Of a stretch of 64,000 nucleotides of DNA, positions 16,494 to 25,456 are shown piece by piece. Below the pieces are notes generated by a model that was given only the letters and a program-made list of their open reading frames with translations, had not been told where the DNA came from and searched no databases. The stretch is from Pseudomonas denitrificans (nom. rej.) (lineage in GTDB: Bacteria; Pseudomonadota; Gammaproteobacteria; Pseudomonadales; Pseudomonadaceae): the NCBI RefSeq assembly GCF_008807415.1, contig NZ_CP043626.1, positions 2,418,001-2,482,000 on the forward strand. The letters are read 5' to 3'. Within the stretch, counting starts at the first letter, position 1, and each line of letters opens with the position of its first letter. Made by a program: the position numbers and the translations under genes.

Positions 16494-17840
16494 TTACTTG
16501 CCCAGTCGCTTGAGTTCGGCCGGGGTGAACTCGGCCTCCTTCACTTCCTTGCCGAACTCGGCGCGGTGATCGATCGCGTTGGTCAGGTAGTTCACCGCAT
16601 AGATCCCGGAGATCAGGTCATAGGTGGCTTCGGCCGCGGTCATCGGCAGCTGCAGGTCGTGGTACATGGTCAGGAACGACTCGTAGTTGCGCCACAGCTC
16701 GCCACGGTTGTCGTAGATGTCGCTGGCCATGACCTGCCAGGTGTCTTCGTCGATGTAGAAGCGACGCTTGCCGTAGACATGCCGGGCTCCCGGCTTGAGG
16801 GTGGCCTCGATGACCCACACGCGGTGCTTCTCGTAGCGGTTGACGTCCGGGTTGATGTAGCCCGGCTTGAGCATCTCGTCATAGCCGACCTGCTTGCTGG
16901 CGAGGCCGAAGGCGTTGTAGCCCACCAGCATTTCGCGCTTGCCGATCAGCTTCCAGTCGTAGCGATCGGGCGCACCATTGAAGCCATCGACGCTGTCGGA
17001 AACCACCTGGCCGAAGCTGTACCGCGCGCTGTTGTCGTAGGCCACTGTCGGCGCGCGACGCACGCGGCGCTGCCCGGGGTTGTACTGCCAGGCCGCACGC
17101 GGGGTGCTGACCTGGTTGATCGGCTCCTGTACCAGCGTCACTTCGCCGGCATAACGTGACGGGCTGTTGGTCTGCACACGGGTGTAGAACAGCAGGTTCG
17201 CTTCCGGCTCGAGGTCGCTGATTTTCTCGCGGAAGCCCACCAGTTGCCGATAGGTGACCAGCGTGTAGTCGCCCTTGGCCTGCACGGTGGCCGAGGAGAA
17301 GTCACGCGCGATCGAGCCACCGCGGTAACGGGTGATGTGGTTCCACAGCACTTCCAGCGCCTCGGTGGGTTCAGGGAAGGGAACGCCGAAGTGATAGTTG
17401 GTCAGGCCGTTGCCGTTGTCTGCCAGGCCTGTCTGGGTGAGGTTCTTGCGCGATTCATCCAGGTACGCCTGGGGAATGACCGCGCTGCGGTGACTGGGGA
17501 AGACACGCATGCGGTAGTCGGGGTAGCGGACGAACATGGCCTGCTGGCCGGGGCTGAGCAGGTCCTTGTACTGCGCCAGATTGGCCTTGCTGACCACATA
17601 CAGCGGCTGCTCGCTGGCAAACGGGTCGCTGTAGTCGCCATTACTGGCAATGGCGGCGGCGCCGGCCTTCATGCCGCCAGTCCAGGCAGGAATGCTGCCG
17701 TCGGCGTTCGCGGCGCGTTCGGCGCCTACCGGAGTGAGCTTGCCGTCGAGCAATGCGGCGTCGGTCTGCTTGGCTTGCGCCAGGCCGCAAGCGGCTACGA
17801 GAGCGACCGCCAGGGAAAGTTTGCAAAGAAGTGGGCGCAT
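16494..17840 (-). CDS. DUF1329 exported protein (LolA-like fold family)
   Basis: A 448-residue protein with a Sec signal peptide (LSLAVALVAACGLAQA). It has the DUF1329 start KLTPVGAERAANADGSIPAW and repeated family features such as VWVIEATLKPGARHVYGKRR and FYIDEDTWQVMASDIYD. DUF1329 proteins belong to the outer-membrane lipoprotein-sorting (LolA/LolB) fold class and usually pair with DUF1302. It starts two bases after the DUF1302 stop, so the pair is co-translated. Function is unknown; envelope transport or lipid handling is an inference from the fold. Confidence 0.92.
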   Translation of the reverse strand: MRPLLCKLSLAVALVAACGLAQAKQTDAALLDGKLTPVGAERAANADGSIPAWTGGMKAGAAAIASNGDYSDPFASEQPLYVVSKANLAQYKDLLSPGQQAMFVRYPDYRMRVFPSHRSAVIPQAYLDESRKNLTQTGLADNGNGLTNYHFGVPFPEPTEALEVLWNHITRYRGGSIARDFSSATVQAKGDYTLVTYRQLVGFREKISDLEPEANLLFYTRVQTNSPSRYAGEVTLVQEPINQVSTPRAAWQYNPGQRRVRRAPTVAYDNSARYSFGQVVSDSVDGFNGAPDRYDWKLIGKREMLVGYNAFGLASKQVGYDEMLKPGYINPDVNRYEKHRVWVIEATLKPGARHVYGKRRFYIDEDTWQVMASDIYDNRGELWRNYESFLTMYHDLQLPMTAAEATYDLISGIYAVNYLTNAIDHRAEFGKEVKEAEFTPAELKRLGK

Positions 17841-17842
17841 GG

Positions 17843-19663
17843 CTAGAAGCTCGCTTTCAGGGTGACAGAGGCGAAGTCACGGTCATCGACAGTGGAGAAC
17901 TCGTTGGAGCCGAAGAAGCTGTTGTAGGCCAGCTCCAGCGAGTAGTTGTTGCGGTAGTCGAAGGTCAGGGCGAGTCCTGCCGCCTGCTGGCCTTCCTGGA
18001 AGTTCGGGCCGTAGCCCTGCACGTCGTGGCGCCAGTTGATCGAGGGTGTAACCACCGTCGCCGGCAGCAGGTCCTCGTAGTTCAGCGCCAGGCGCAGGCG
18101 ATAGCCCCAGGAGAAGTGACTCATCAGCCCGTCGGTGTTGCAGTTGTCGGCGTTGTAGTCAGCCAGCTGCGCGGCCGTCACACCACCGGGAATGCCGGCT
18201 GCGGAGGCAGCACTGCACTGCACGCCATTGGTGGGCGGCGTGCGGCCGAACGAGCCGGCTCGGCCCAGTCGATCATCACCGATGCCCTGGATCAGGTTGG
18301 CCCCCGCCTCTCCTGCCCAGGCCAGGCGAGTAGCGCCCAGGACGTTGTTCACCGTGTCGGTGGCGCCAAGGCTGAACTGCCAGACTGGCAAGCGCACGTA
18401 GCCCTGCACTTCATCGCCCCTGGCGGCGCCGAGCTCGGCGGCGGTCATCGGCAGGATCGGCGTATTGGCCTGCCCGGAGAGCAGTGCCACCAGGTCCGCG
18501 GGGTTGTAGCCCAGCGGCATGTTCGGCCGGTAGCTGAGTTCGCCGAACAGCGCGGTGGTGCCCGCTACGCCGCTCATGCTCAAGCCGAACATATGGATGT
18601 CTTCGGGGTAGACGGTGAAGTAGTCACCGGTATTGAGGTTGGTGCGAGAGGCCGATACTGGCCCTTTGCGGGCGATCACCCCGTTAATCAGCGGCGTACG
18701 GCTGTGGTAGTTGGCGTAGTAGACACCCAGGTCCGCGTCGTTGAGCGCTTCGATCACGTAGTGCATGGCCAGGCCGTACTGGCCGGTATCGCTGGGATAG
18801 TCGGTGCTGGTGCGCTGCAGGTAACGCCCCTGGGCCAGCGCCTGGCCGGTGGTGCCGGTGCCGCCGGAGACCATGTAATCGACCTGGCAACCTTCGGCGA
18901 TGTTGTCGTTGCTGCTGAAGAAGGTGCCGCAGCCATCCAGCACCGTCGGGCGGAAGTTGTACTGCCAGAAGCCCTCGAGGCTGAGCGAATCCGCGAGGTC
19001 GTAGTTGAAGCTGACCATCTCCACCGGCAGCTGGCCTTCCTTGAGCTCGACGCCGGGGCGGTTGAAAGCCGATGCATCCAGCGGGTTGATGGCGTTGAGG
19101 CCGTTCTGCAGGAACAGCGCCTCGCCCCAGCTGAGTACCTGCTTGCCGACCTTCACACCCAGCTTGCGATCGGCAACCTGGAAGTCCTTCCAGACGTAGG
19201 CGTCGAGGTTCTCGAAGCCCTTGAATCTGGCCAGGTCCTGCCAGCCGGAATCGTCGAAACGCTGGAAGTCGCCATTGCCCTCCTCCATCGCCTGGTCGTA
19301 CCAGTACTTGAAGCGCAGGAACACGCCCTGGTTGCCGTCCTGCACATCCAGGTCGGTCAGGCCCTTGAACAGCGTGGAGATTGTCTCGTTGCGGCGGTAG
19401 TTGAGCTTGCCGTCGTCGCCGTTGTAGTTGATGCCGCTGCCCTCGCGGCCGATGCTGCGCGCATCGGCCGCGGTCAGCAGGTGCTTGTCGGGAGCGTCCA
19501 GAGCCCAGCTGGTGCCGAGGCTGAGCGTGGTATTGGAGGTGGCGCTCCAGTCATCGTTGAGCTGCCAGGTGACGCCGTGGGCGCCTGGGCTGATGGCGGC
19601 GCCGATGCACAGCGCCAGCAGGCTGGGGCGTGCGATTCCCCGGGCATGCAGAAGGTGATTCAT
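17843..19663 (-). CDS. DUF1302 outer-membrane-type protein
   Basis: A 606-residue exported protein with a cleavable signal ending near AISPGAHG. Many amphipathic aromatic beta segments and a terminal phenylalanine (ASVTLKASF) indicate an outer-membrane beta barrel. The family hallmark region near the N terminus includes WALDAPDKHLLTAADA and LNYRRNETISTLFKGLTDL. It is the promoter-proximal gene of the three-gene envelope operon and diverges from an AraC gene at 19799. Channel or receptor function is plausible but unproven. Confidence 0.9.
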   Translation of the reverse strand: MNHLLHARGIARPSLLALCIGAAISPGAHGVTWQLNDDWSATSNTTLSLGTSWALDAPDKHLLTAADARSIGREGSGINYNGDDGKLNYRRNETISTLFKGLTDLDVQDGNQGVFLRFKYWYDQAMEEGNGDFQRFDDSGWQDLARFKGFENLDAYVWKDFQVADRKLGVKVGKQVLSWGEALFLQNGLNAINPLDASAFNRPGVELKEGQLPVEMVSFNYDLADSLSLEGFWQYNFRPTVLDGCGTFFSSNDNIAEGCQVDYMVSGGTGTTGQALAQGRYLQRTSTDYPSDTGQYGLAMHYVIEALNDADLGVYYANYHSRTPLINGVIARKGPVSASRTNLNTGDYFTVYPEDIHMFGLSMSGVAGTTALFGELSYRPNMPLGYNPADLVALLSGQANTPILPMTAAELGAARGDEVQGYVRLPVWQFSLGATDTVNNVLGATRLAWAGEAGANLIQGIGDDRLGRAGSFGRTPPTNGVQCSAASAAGIPGGVTAAQLADYNADNCNTDGLMSHFSWGYRLRLALNYEDLLPATVVTPSINWRHDVQGYGPNFQEGQQAAGLALTFDYRNNYSLELAYNSFFGSNEFSTVDDRDFASVTLKASF

Positions 19664-19677
19664 GCTGAGACGTACCT

Positions 19678-19692
19678 GTAGTTGTTGTAGTT
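19678..19692 (-). promoter_or_regulatory. Partial A-rich Hfq/Crc-like leader of the DUF1302 gene
   Basis: The transcript reads ACTACAACAACTACAGG just before the DUF1302 start, a 7-of-8 match to AANAANAA overlapping a weak AGG ribosome site. It is a weaker case than those at 10770 and 45542. Confidence 0.35.
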
Positions 19693-19798
19693 GGCAGGTC
19701 GAGGGACTCGGGGGAGTTGCCGGCGACAGAGGCGCCCACTAAATTCCAGTCCCGGGTGCGGAGTGACCGCAGCCCGTGGGCAAGATGGGAGCAGCGCG

Positions 19799-20842
19799 GT
19801 GTCGGCAGATAGTCTGGAAGGGACAAATAGTTTTCCCGAGCACCGACATAGGGGGGCCTTATGCGGCTCCATCATCCTGTCGTGGGTACAGGGGCTGGAG
19901 GACCAGGGCGTGGACCTGGCGCATTTCTTCCCGGCGTGGGGTGTCGATCCTGCGGCCTTGCGCGCGGGCAATCTGCGCCTGCCACTGTTTCTCGCGCGGC
20001 GCTTCTGGGAAGTGGCACTGGAGCAGAGCGCGGACCCGGCCATCGGCCTGGAGCTGGCCCGGCAACTGGACCCGGTGCAGATGCAGGGTCTGGCCTATCT
20101 GATGCAGCTGATGCCGGATCGCTATTCGGCGTTGCAGCAGATGCTGCACTTCTGGCCACTGGTCGCCGCACATTTCGAGCAGCGGCTCGAACAGCATGGC
20201 GACTGCCTGCGACTGACTCTTCGGCCCGTCAACGATTATCAGCTGGCCCTTCCTGAAGTGGACTACTGGATGGTTCGCCAACTGCGCCACCTGCGCAGCG
20301 CTCCCGGTGCATTGCCGGCATTGCGCGAAGTGCGCCTGCGGCGCCCGGAGCCGTCCGATCCGCGGCCATGGTTGCAGGTCATCCGGGCACCGGTGGTGTT
20401 CTCCTCCTGCCGGGACGAAATGCTCCTTGACCTCGCCGCCCTGCAGGAACCACGCGATGGGGGCAGCCCGGCCATCCATGAAGCGCTGAAGCTGTCATTG
20501 CGCGAGTACGCCGCGCAGACCGAAACCGGCTCGGAGCTTGAGCGCGTGTGCGCCGAGGTCCTGCACAGGCTGGCGGACAATCCGGGGCTGGATGAAGTAG
20601 CGACTCGTCTGCACATGACGCCGCGCACTCTGCACCGCGCATTGCAGCGCGATGGCTGGTCCTACGGCCGCATTGTCGAGGAGCACCGACGCCTGCTGGC
20701 GGTGGACCTGCTGCAAGCCACCGCCAGCACCATCGCCGAGATCGCCGACCGGCTCGGCTTCGATGAACAGTCCAGCTTCATCCGCGCCTTCCGCCGCTGG
20801 TATGGCGCCACGCCCGGCGCGTACCGGATGCAGAGGCAATGA
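19799..20842 (+). CDS. AraC-family transcriptional regulator (Arabinose_bd type)
   Basis: A 347-residue regulator. The N-terminal ligand-binding-like domain runs from SIILSWVQGLEDQGVDL, and the C-terminal AraC helix-turn-helices contain LDEVATRLHMTPRTLHRALQ and IAEIADRLGFDEQSSFIRAF. The start is uncertain. GTG 19799 has GGGAG seven bases upstream; ATG 19691 in the same frame would extend into the divergent promoter region. ATG 19861, with a good ribosome site, is out of frame. It diverges from the DUF1302 operon and is its most likely regulator. Confidence 0.85.
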   Translation: MSADSLEGTNSFPEHRHRGALCGSIILSWVQGLEDQGVDLAHFFPAWGVDPAALRAGNLRLPLFLARRFWEVALEQSADPAIGLELARQLDPVQMQGLAYLMQLMPDRYSALQQMLHFWPLVAAHFEQRLEQHGDCLRLTLRPVNDYQLALPEVDYWMVRQLRHLRSAPGALPALREVRLRRPEPSDPRPWLQVIRAPVVFSSCRDEMLLDLAALQEPRDGGSPAIHEALKLSLREYAAQTETGSELERVCAEVLHRLADNPGLDEVATRLHMTPRTLHRALQRDGWSYGRIVEEHRRLLAVDLLQATASTIAEIADRLGFDEQSSFIRAFRRWYGATPGAYRMQRQ

Positions 20843-20887
20843 GGCGATCGCCGCGCGAGCGGCGGCAATCCCCGGCCCCAATACCCC

Positions 20888-21814
20888 TCAGCGGGTCCAG
20901 AGCGGGTCAGTGGTGAAGGCGATGGTCAGCCAGCGATTGGGGCCTTCACCGCCGATGGCCTCGCCGATCTCGTCGCGCAGCCTGTCCCATTCGGCGAGCG
21001 TCTGCGCCGGCCAGTCCGGCGGAACGATGAAATACAGCTCGATCTGCTGCGCTCGCCCGACCTTGGCGACGTAGGCCTGGTACGCCAGGAAACCATGCTG
21101 CGAGACGACAGCCGCGGCCACCTCGTCGACGTGCTCCTTGAGCTCCGGTGGGGTGACCAGGAGGATGTCCTTGAAGGCCTGGCGGATGGTCAGGAAGGGA
21201 ATCGGCAGAATCACCAGGCAGATCAGCGCCAGCACCGCCGGGTCGACATAAGGGCCGATGTGCGCGTAGCCGCTCACGGTGGCCACATCACCGACCAGGA
21301 AGGCGATCAGCAAGGCCAGGGAAATGCTGCCGGACATCACCCAGGACTTCGCGTCGAGGGCGACGAAGTCCGAACCGATGCGTTTGTTGGCGCGGAACTG
21401 CACCGCCGCCAGGGCGAAACAGACCAGCGTGGCAACTGCCGCGTAGAGGATGGCGAAACCGAACTCCAGCGCATGGCCGCCCGTCAGCAACCGGCCGATG
21501 GCGTTGATCAGCGCGTACAGCGTGACGCCTGACAGCAGCGTGCCGTTGAGCGCCAGCACCATGGGTTCCAGGTGCCAGAAGCCCATATTGAAGCGCTCGG
21601 CCAGACGCCGGCTGGCGTCGCCCTCGGTGGTATGGCGGCGGATCAGGGTCGCCACCATCAGCGCCAGGCCGCTCATGCTGGCATCGGCCAGGGAGTACAC
21701 GCCGTCGAAGACGATGGAGAAGGACCCCGAAAGCAGGCCGACGATGATCCCGAAACCGGCCAGCAGGACGGTAACGATGATGGAAAGCCGCAGGATGCCC
21801 TGTTCTGTTTTCAT
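20888..21814 (-). CDS. Cation diffusion facilitator family transporter
   Basis: A 308-residue CDF transporter with about six membrane spans and a C-terminal cytoplasmic domain. The metal-site helix reads GSFSIVFDGVYSLADASMS, with conserved Asp residues, and a second site region contains VALDAKSWVMSG. It is expected to export divalent metal in exchange for protons; the metal cannot be assigned. GGAGC precedes ATG 21814. It converges with the AraC gene across 45 bp. Confidence 0.9.
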   Translation of the reverse strand: MKTEQGILRLSIIVTVLLAGFGIIVGLLSGSFSIVFDGVYSLADASMSGLALMVATLIRRHTTEGDASRRLAERFNMGFWHLEPMVLALNGTLLSGVTLYALINAIGRLLTGGHALEFGFAILYAAVATLVCFALAAVQFRANKRIGSDFVALDAKSWVMSGSISLALLIAFLVGDVATVSGYAHIGPYVDPAVLALICLVILPIPFLTIRQAFKDILLVTPPELKEHVDEVAAAVVSQHGFLAYQAYVAKVGRAQQIELYFIVPPDWPAQTLAEWDRLRDEIGEAIGGEGPNRWLTIAFTTDPLWTR

Positions 21815-22191
21815 GACTGGCGTGCTCCTCGCGCCTTGAGTGGTTGCGTAGCCGGATGCAGGCCCGATGGGAGCTGGCGGCTTCGCTGGGGGGCGCGACT
21901 ATATGCCAGCGCCCGCACCAAGGCTATTGGCGCCTGGGCAAAGTCGCTATGCACTTTCGCAAGGCAAGTACTCTGCGGAAACGGGCCTCGGCGATCAGTG
22001 AGGCCCAGGCCGGCTGCCCAATGGACAGGTTGCCGGTGTCTTCGTAAGCTGCACGCAACCAGCCGCTAACCCGGTTTGCCGACAGGCCAGCGCTGGTGGG
22101 GATTGCTCAAGGAACTGCAGCGACACCCGGCACGAACGCCCGGCACGGTCCGTTCGTTTCACGCGCTTATCGCCACACACAAGGAAGCGTC
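21815..22191. other. Intergenic region, 377 bp, no gene seen
   Basis: Divergent intergenic space between the CDF gene and a small membrane-protein gene. No plausible coding frame, repeat or clear promoter motif was recognised; only short GC-rich frames are present. Confidence 0.5.
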
Positions 22192-22623
22192 ATGCGGAGC
22201 GTCAATCTCGCGGTCATGTTTGCGGTTTCCGTCATCAGCGCACTGTCAGGTGCGTTCAATCTGCTGAACGGGGTCAAGCACTACCCCAACAGCCTGCCCT
22301 TGACGATGTTGCTCGTGGGCCTTTCGCTGATCTCGTTCGCGTACGCACTCCTGCTATTGAAGCCCGCCGAGAAGGGCAGCACAGGGCAATGGCTGATTCT
22401 TCTGCTTTATGCGGTCAGCGCCGTTTCCGGGACCGTCGCATGCGGCATCCTCGGTACACTCCCCTACATCATGCAAAGCATGGATTTGAGCCTCACCCCG
22501 GCGTTGAACCACCTTTCGCTCCCCTTCCTGGCTTGCGCCTTCCTTGCCGTGGCCCCCTACGTCCTGGCATTTGTCTACCTGCGCCGGCAGAGCGCAGCCC
22601 TTCGCCTGAATGCGGGACAGTAG
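22192..22623 (+). CDS. Small four-helix integral membrane protein, unknown
   Basis: A 143-residue protein with four hydrophobic segments: LAVMFAVSVISALSGAFNLL, LTMLLVGLSLISFAYALLLL, LILLLYAVSAVSGTVACGIL and LPFLACAFLAVAPYVLAFVY. I do not recognise the family. AAGGAAG stands 6 bases before ATG 22192, which supports this start. It ends 29 bp before the convergent MFS remnant. Confidence 0.7.
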   Translation: MRSVNLAVMFAVSVISALSGAFNLLNGVKHYPNSLPLTMLLVGLSLISFAYALLLLKPAEKGSTGQWLILLLYAVSAVSGTVACGILGTLPYIMQSMDLSLTPALNHLSLPFLACAFLAVAPYVLAFVYLRRQSAALRLNAGQ

Positions 22624-22651
22624 TCAGCAGCGCTGCCTCTTCCGAGCAAGC

Positions 22652-22757
22652 TCAGGCCTTGCGCAGCGGCATCTCTTGCAGCAACCACGACAGCGCGAAG
22701 GCCACCGCGCTGACCAGGCACGCCACCAGGAACACCCAGTGCATCGACCCGCGCCCA
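22652..22757 (-). pseudogene. 3' stump of a DHA2-type MFS drug efflux gene
   Basis: The last ~35 codons read as the final membrane helix and tail of an EmrB/QacA-like MFS transporter (MHWVFLVACLVSAVAFALSW, then LLQEMPLRKA and stop). Beyond about 22757 the frame continues only as an unrelated basic sequence. The other 13 helices are absent, so the gene was truncated by deletion or rearrangement at the boundary with the ProQ-family locus. Confidence 0.75.
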
Positions 22758-22968
22758 GCAAGGCCATGTAGAGATTTATCTGCACCCGGCGACGGTTTGT
22801 GGATCAGCCACTCGGCCCGCCGGAAGGCTTTGCGCCGAGCCTCTGTCGGCTGCGAATTCACCCTTAACCGACGAAAACAGCGACGAATTGTGCTGATACA
22901 GGTGATCCCGAGAGCTGTATGGAATAACCTTGCACCACGCAATCAACCTCGAAGCTGTGAATTGAACG

Positions 22969-23487
22969 ATGGGTTTTGAACAACTAGCTGGGCTACGTGA
23001 CCGCCTGCGGGCTGAAAAAGAGCAGGCCAAGGCCGCTAACGAGAAGCGCCGCAAGCCGAAGACCACACCGCAGGAGAAACCTCGCGAGCAGGATCCTGCG
23101 CTTGAGGCGATCTGGCGCTTGCAGCGGCATTTCCCGTTGGCTTTCCCGGTGAATCCGGCGCCCAAGGTTCCGCTCAAGGAGGGGATTCTCAAGGATGCCG
23201 AGCAACACCTGGCGCAACTGGGGATTACCAGCGAGCAGCTCAAACTGGGCGTCGCGGCCTGGTGCAAGGGAACCCGATACTGGGCCAGCATGGTGGAGAA
23301 CGCGCCGCGTCTGGACTTGAACGGCCAGCCCGTCGGCACCGTGACCGCCGCCCAGGCCCTGCATGCGAAGCAGCAGGCTGCCCGTCATCGCAGCCAGGAA
23401 CGTCGGAATCGCGAGAAGTTGAAGAACCGCACTCCGGTCGCTGCCGATTCCGCTGCTGAGACCAACGCAGCTCAGACCCCCGACTGA
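22969..23487 (+). CDS. ProQ/FinO-family RNA-binding protein
   Basis: A 172-residue protein. A charged, Lys/Arg/Glu-rich N-terminal linker precedes a ProQ/FinO domain (about residues 43-125: EAIWRLQRHFPLAFPV, KVPLKEGILKDAEQHL, LKLGVAAWCKGTRYWASMV). A disordered Arg/Lys-rich tail follows. ProQ proteins bind structured RNA 3' ends and act as sRNA chaperones. No strong ribosome site is visible before ATG 22969. The gene adjoins a truncated MFS gene and a perfect hairpin, so it may have arrived by rearrangement; whether it is the only ProQ of this genome is unknown. Confidence 0.9.
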   Translation: MGFEQLAGLRDRLRAEKEQAKAANEKRRKPKTTPQEKPREQDPALEAIWRLQRHFPLAFPVNPAPKVPLKEGILKDAEQHLAQLGITSEQLKLGVAAWCKGTRYWASMVENAPRLDLNGQPVGTVTAAQALHAKQQAARHRSQERRNREKLKNRTPVAADSAAETNAAQTPD

Positions 23488-23506
23488 GCTCGCTCGCGCA
23501 CCGAAT

Positions 23507-23545
23507 CGTATCGGCCATCACCCGGATGGGGGATTGGCCGATACG
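23507..23545. repeat. Perfect 11-bp inverted repeat after the proQ-like gene
   Basis: CGTATCGGCCA (23507-23517) and TGGCCGATACG (23535-23545) form a perfect stem, with further partial pairing in the loop. No T-run follows on either strand. It may be a processed 3' end or an RNA-binding structure rather than a classic terminator. Confidence 0.7.
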
Positions 23546-23706
23546 GCAATCCGCTTCAGGTCGGAAGCTGCCTCTGCTCACACAGGGTTCGGCGTGTTGC
23601 GTTCACGGGTTGAACCCACACCTGGCAGAAGCCATTTGCCCCGCTGTCTCCGATGGTACCAGCGCAGTGAAGCGCCAGCCGTCACGCAACAACCTGCTCC
23701 CGGCGA

Positions 23707-24480
23707 TCAGTAGCCGGTAGCCGCCTTCTCGATGGAGCGCGCCACCGCCTCGGGGTGCGAGACCATCACCACATGGGAAGCCCCGCTGACCACCTCGACG
23801 TCCTTCGCCTGGGCGCGCTGGGCCATGAAGGCCATCGCCTGCGGCGGAATATTGCGGTCCGCATCGCCATAGACGAACCACGACGGAATGGCCGTCCAGG
23901 CAGCCGCACCGGCCTTCTCGTTCAACGCCGCCTCGGTGACCGGCCGCTGCGCTGCCGCCATCAGCGCGGCTTCGCCGGCGGGAACATCGGCGGCGAACTG
24001 GTCGTGGAACTTGTCCTGCTGGATGTACAGGTCCTTGCCGCCATCGGCCAGCGCCACCGGGGCGGCCAGGGTCGGGCCGAGGGTGCTGCCGGGGAACTTG
24101 CCGGCCAGTTCGGCAGCGCTCTCCCCCTTCTGCGGGGCGAACGCGGCGACGTAGACCAGCGCCTTGACGTTGGCCCGGTCACTGGCCGCCGCGCTGATCA
24201 CGTTGCCGCCGTAGGAATGCCCCACCAGCACCACCGGCCCCTTGACGCTGCCGACGATGTTGCCGATGTAGGCGCCATCGCTGGCCACGCCGCGCAGCGG
24301 GTTGGCGGCGGCGATCACGCTGTAGCCGTCCTTCTCCAGGATGCGGGTCACGCCGTTCCAGCTGGAGGCGTCGGCGAAGGCGCCGTGCACCAGCACCACC
24401 GTCGGTTTCACTGGAGCCGCGACGGCGCTGCCAGCCAGCAGGCCGCTGGCGAGCGCCAGGGCGGTGAGGGTCGTCTTCAT
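23707..24480 (-). CDS. Exported alpha/beta hydrolase (serine esterase type)
   Basis: A 257-residue alpha/beta hydrolase with a Sec signal peptide ending AGSAVAA. HGAFADASSW forms the oxyanion region, the nucleophile elbow is GHSYGG (Ser), and the acid and histidine are likely in FVYGDADRNIP and GASHVVM. It resembles small plant-type esterases (methyl-ester or lactone hydrolases). GGAGATC precedes ATG 24480. A terminator separates it from the SDR gene upstream, so it probably has its own or read-through expression. Confidence 0.88.
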   Translation of the reverse strand: MKTTLTALALASGLLAGSAVAAPVKPTVVLVHGAFADASSWNGVTRILEKDGYSVIAAANPLRGVASDGAYIGNIVGSVKGPVVLVGHSYGGNVISAAASDRANVKALVYVAAFAPQKGESAAELAGKFPGSTLGPTLAAPVALADGGKDLYIQQDKFHDQFAADVPAGEAALMAAAQRPVTEAALNEKAGAAAWTAIPSWFVYGDADRNIPPQAMAFMAQRAQAKDVEVVSGASHVVMVSHPEAVARSIEKAATGY

Positions 24481-24510
24481 GGTGGATCTCCTTGCTGAGG
24501 ATGTGAGGAA

Positions 24511-24557
24511 TAAAAAGCCCCGCACGGCGGCTCGGGGGAATCTCGGACCGTGCGGGG
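24511..24557 (-). terminator. Rho-independent terminator after the SDR gene
   Basis: CCCCGCACGG and CCGTGCGGGG form a 10-bp perfect stem; in the leftward direction it is followed by CTTTTTATTCC. It ends the four-gene hydrolase/SDR operon. Confidence 0.88.
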
Positions 24558-24562
24558 AACGC

Positions 24563-25399
24563 TCATGCCGAGCGGGGAAAATCGCTGGACTGGCTCAGCT
24601 CGCGCCACAGGCGCAGCTCAGCCAGGCGTGCCTTGTCGGCGTTCTCGATGGCCTGCAGCGCATCGCTACCCAGGGCCAGGCGCAACGGCGGACGATCCAT
24701 CCAGGCCACCGCGAGGATCGCCTGCGCGGCGCGTTGCGGATCACCCGGTTGCTGACCGTCGTAGGCGCGCTGCCGGCGCGCCACCGCACCGACCACGGCG
24801 TCGTACTCGAGGCGCCCTTCCGAGAGCGTCGTCGAAGCACCGGCGAAGTCGGTGCGCAGTCCGCCGGGCTCGATGATCGTCACCCGCACGCCGACCAGCG
24901 CCATCTCGCGCGCCAGCACTTCGGAGAAGCCCTCCACGCCCCACTTCGCCGCCGAATAGGGCGCACGCCCTGGCGCGCCGATGCGCCCGCCCACCGACGA
25001 CAGCTGGATGATGTGGCCGCTGCGCTGCCGGCGCAGAACCGGGATGGCCGCCTTGGTGACGATGATGGTGCCGAACAGGTTGGTCTCGATCTCCCGGCGG
25101 AACTCCTCCAGCGAGGTGTCTTCCACCGAGTTGACGTTGCCGAAGCCGGCGTTGTTGACCAGCACGTCGAGCCCGCCGAATTCCTCGACCATCTGCGCCA
25201 CGGCGTCCTGCGCGGCGGCCGGGTCGGTGACGTCCAGCGGCGCCAGGCGCAGCGTCTGCGGGTAGATCCGGGCGAGGTCCGCCAGGGCATCCGGATCGCG
25301 GGCGGTGGCCAGCAGGCGGTGCCCGGCCTGCAGCACGGCCTCGGCCAACGCGCGGCCCAGGCCACGGGAGCAACCGGTGATCAGCCATCGTTGGTTCAT
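24563..25399 (-). CDS. Short-chain dehydrogenase/reductase
   Basis: A 278-residue classical SDR. The N-terminal cofactor motif is TGCSRGLGRALAEAV, followed by NNAG (VNNAGFGNVNS), catalytic Ser in LSSVGGRIG and YSAAKWG with the catalytic Tyr and Lys. Cofactor is probably NADP(H), because Arg follows the glycine-rich loop. It has no signal peptide, unlike the enzymes encoded upstream. Last gene before the terminator; it may oxidise or reduce the diol or alcohol formed by the epoxide hydrolases (inference). Confidence 0.9.
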   Translation of the reverse strand: MNQRWLITGCSRGLGRALAEAVLQAGHRLLATARDPDALADLARIYPQTLRLAPLDVTDPAAAQDAVAQMVEEFGGLDVLVNNAGFGNVNSVEDTSLEEFRREIETNLFGTIIVTKAAIPVLRRQRSGHIIQLSSVGGRIGAPGRAPYSAAKWGVEGFSEVLAREMALVGVRVTIIEPGGLRTDFAGASTTLSEGRLEYDAVVGAVARRQRAYDGQQPGDPQRAAQAILAVAWMDRPPLRLALGSDALQAIENADKARLAELRLWRELSQSSDFPRSA

Positions 25400-25456
25400 G
25401 GGACCTCCACTTCTCTCAAGGTGTAGCGCTCAAGGTGCAGTGCTCAGGAGCAGCTA

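Noticed and set aside
19861..20256. ATG with a good ribosome site before the AraC gene
   Set aside because: It is in a different frame from the AraC protein and yields a Gly/Ala/Arg-rich shadow.
22758..22942. Continuation of the MFS stump frame upstream
   Set aside because: The encoded sequence is basic and lacks hydrophobic helices; it is not part of an MFS protein.
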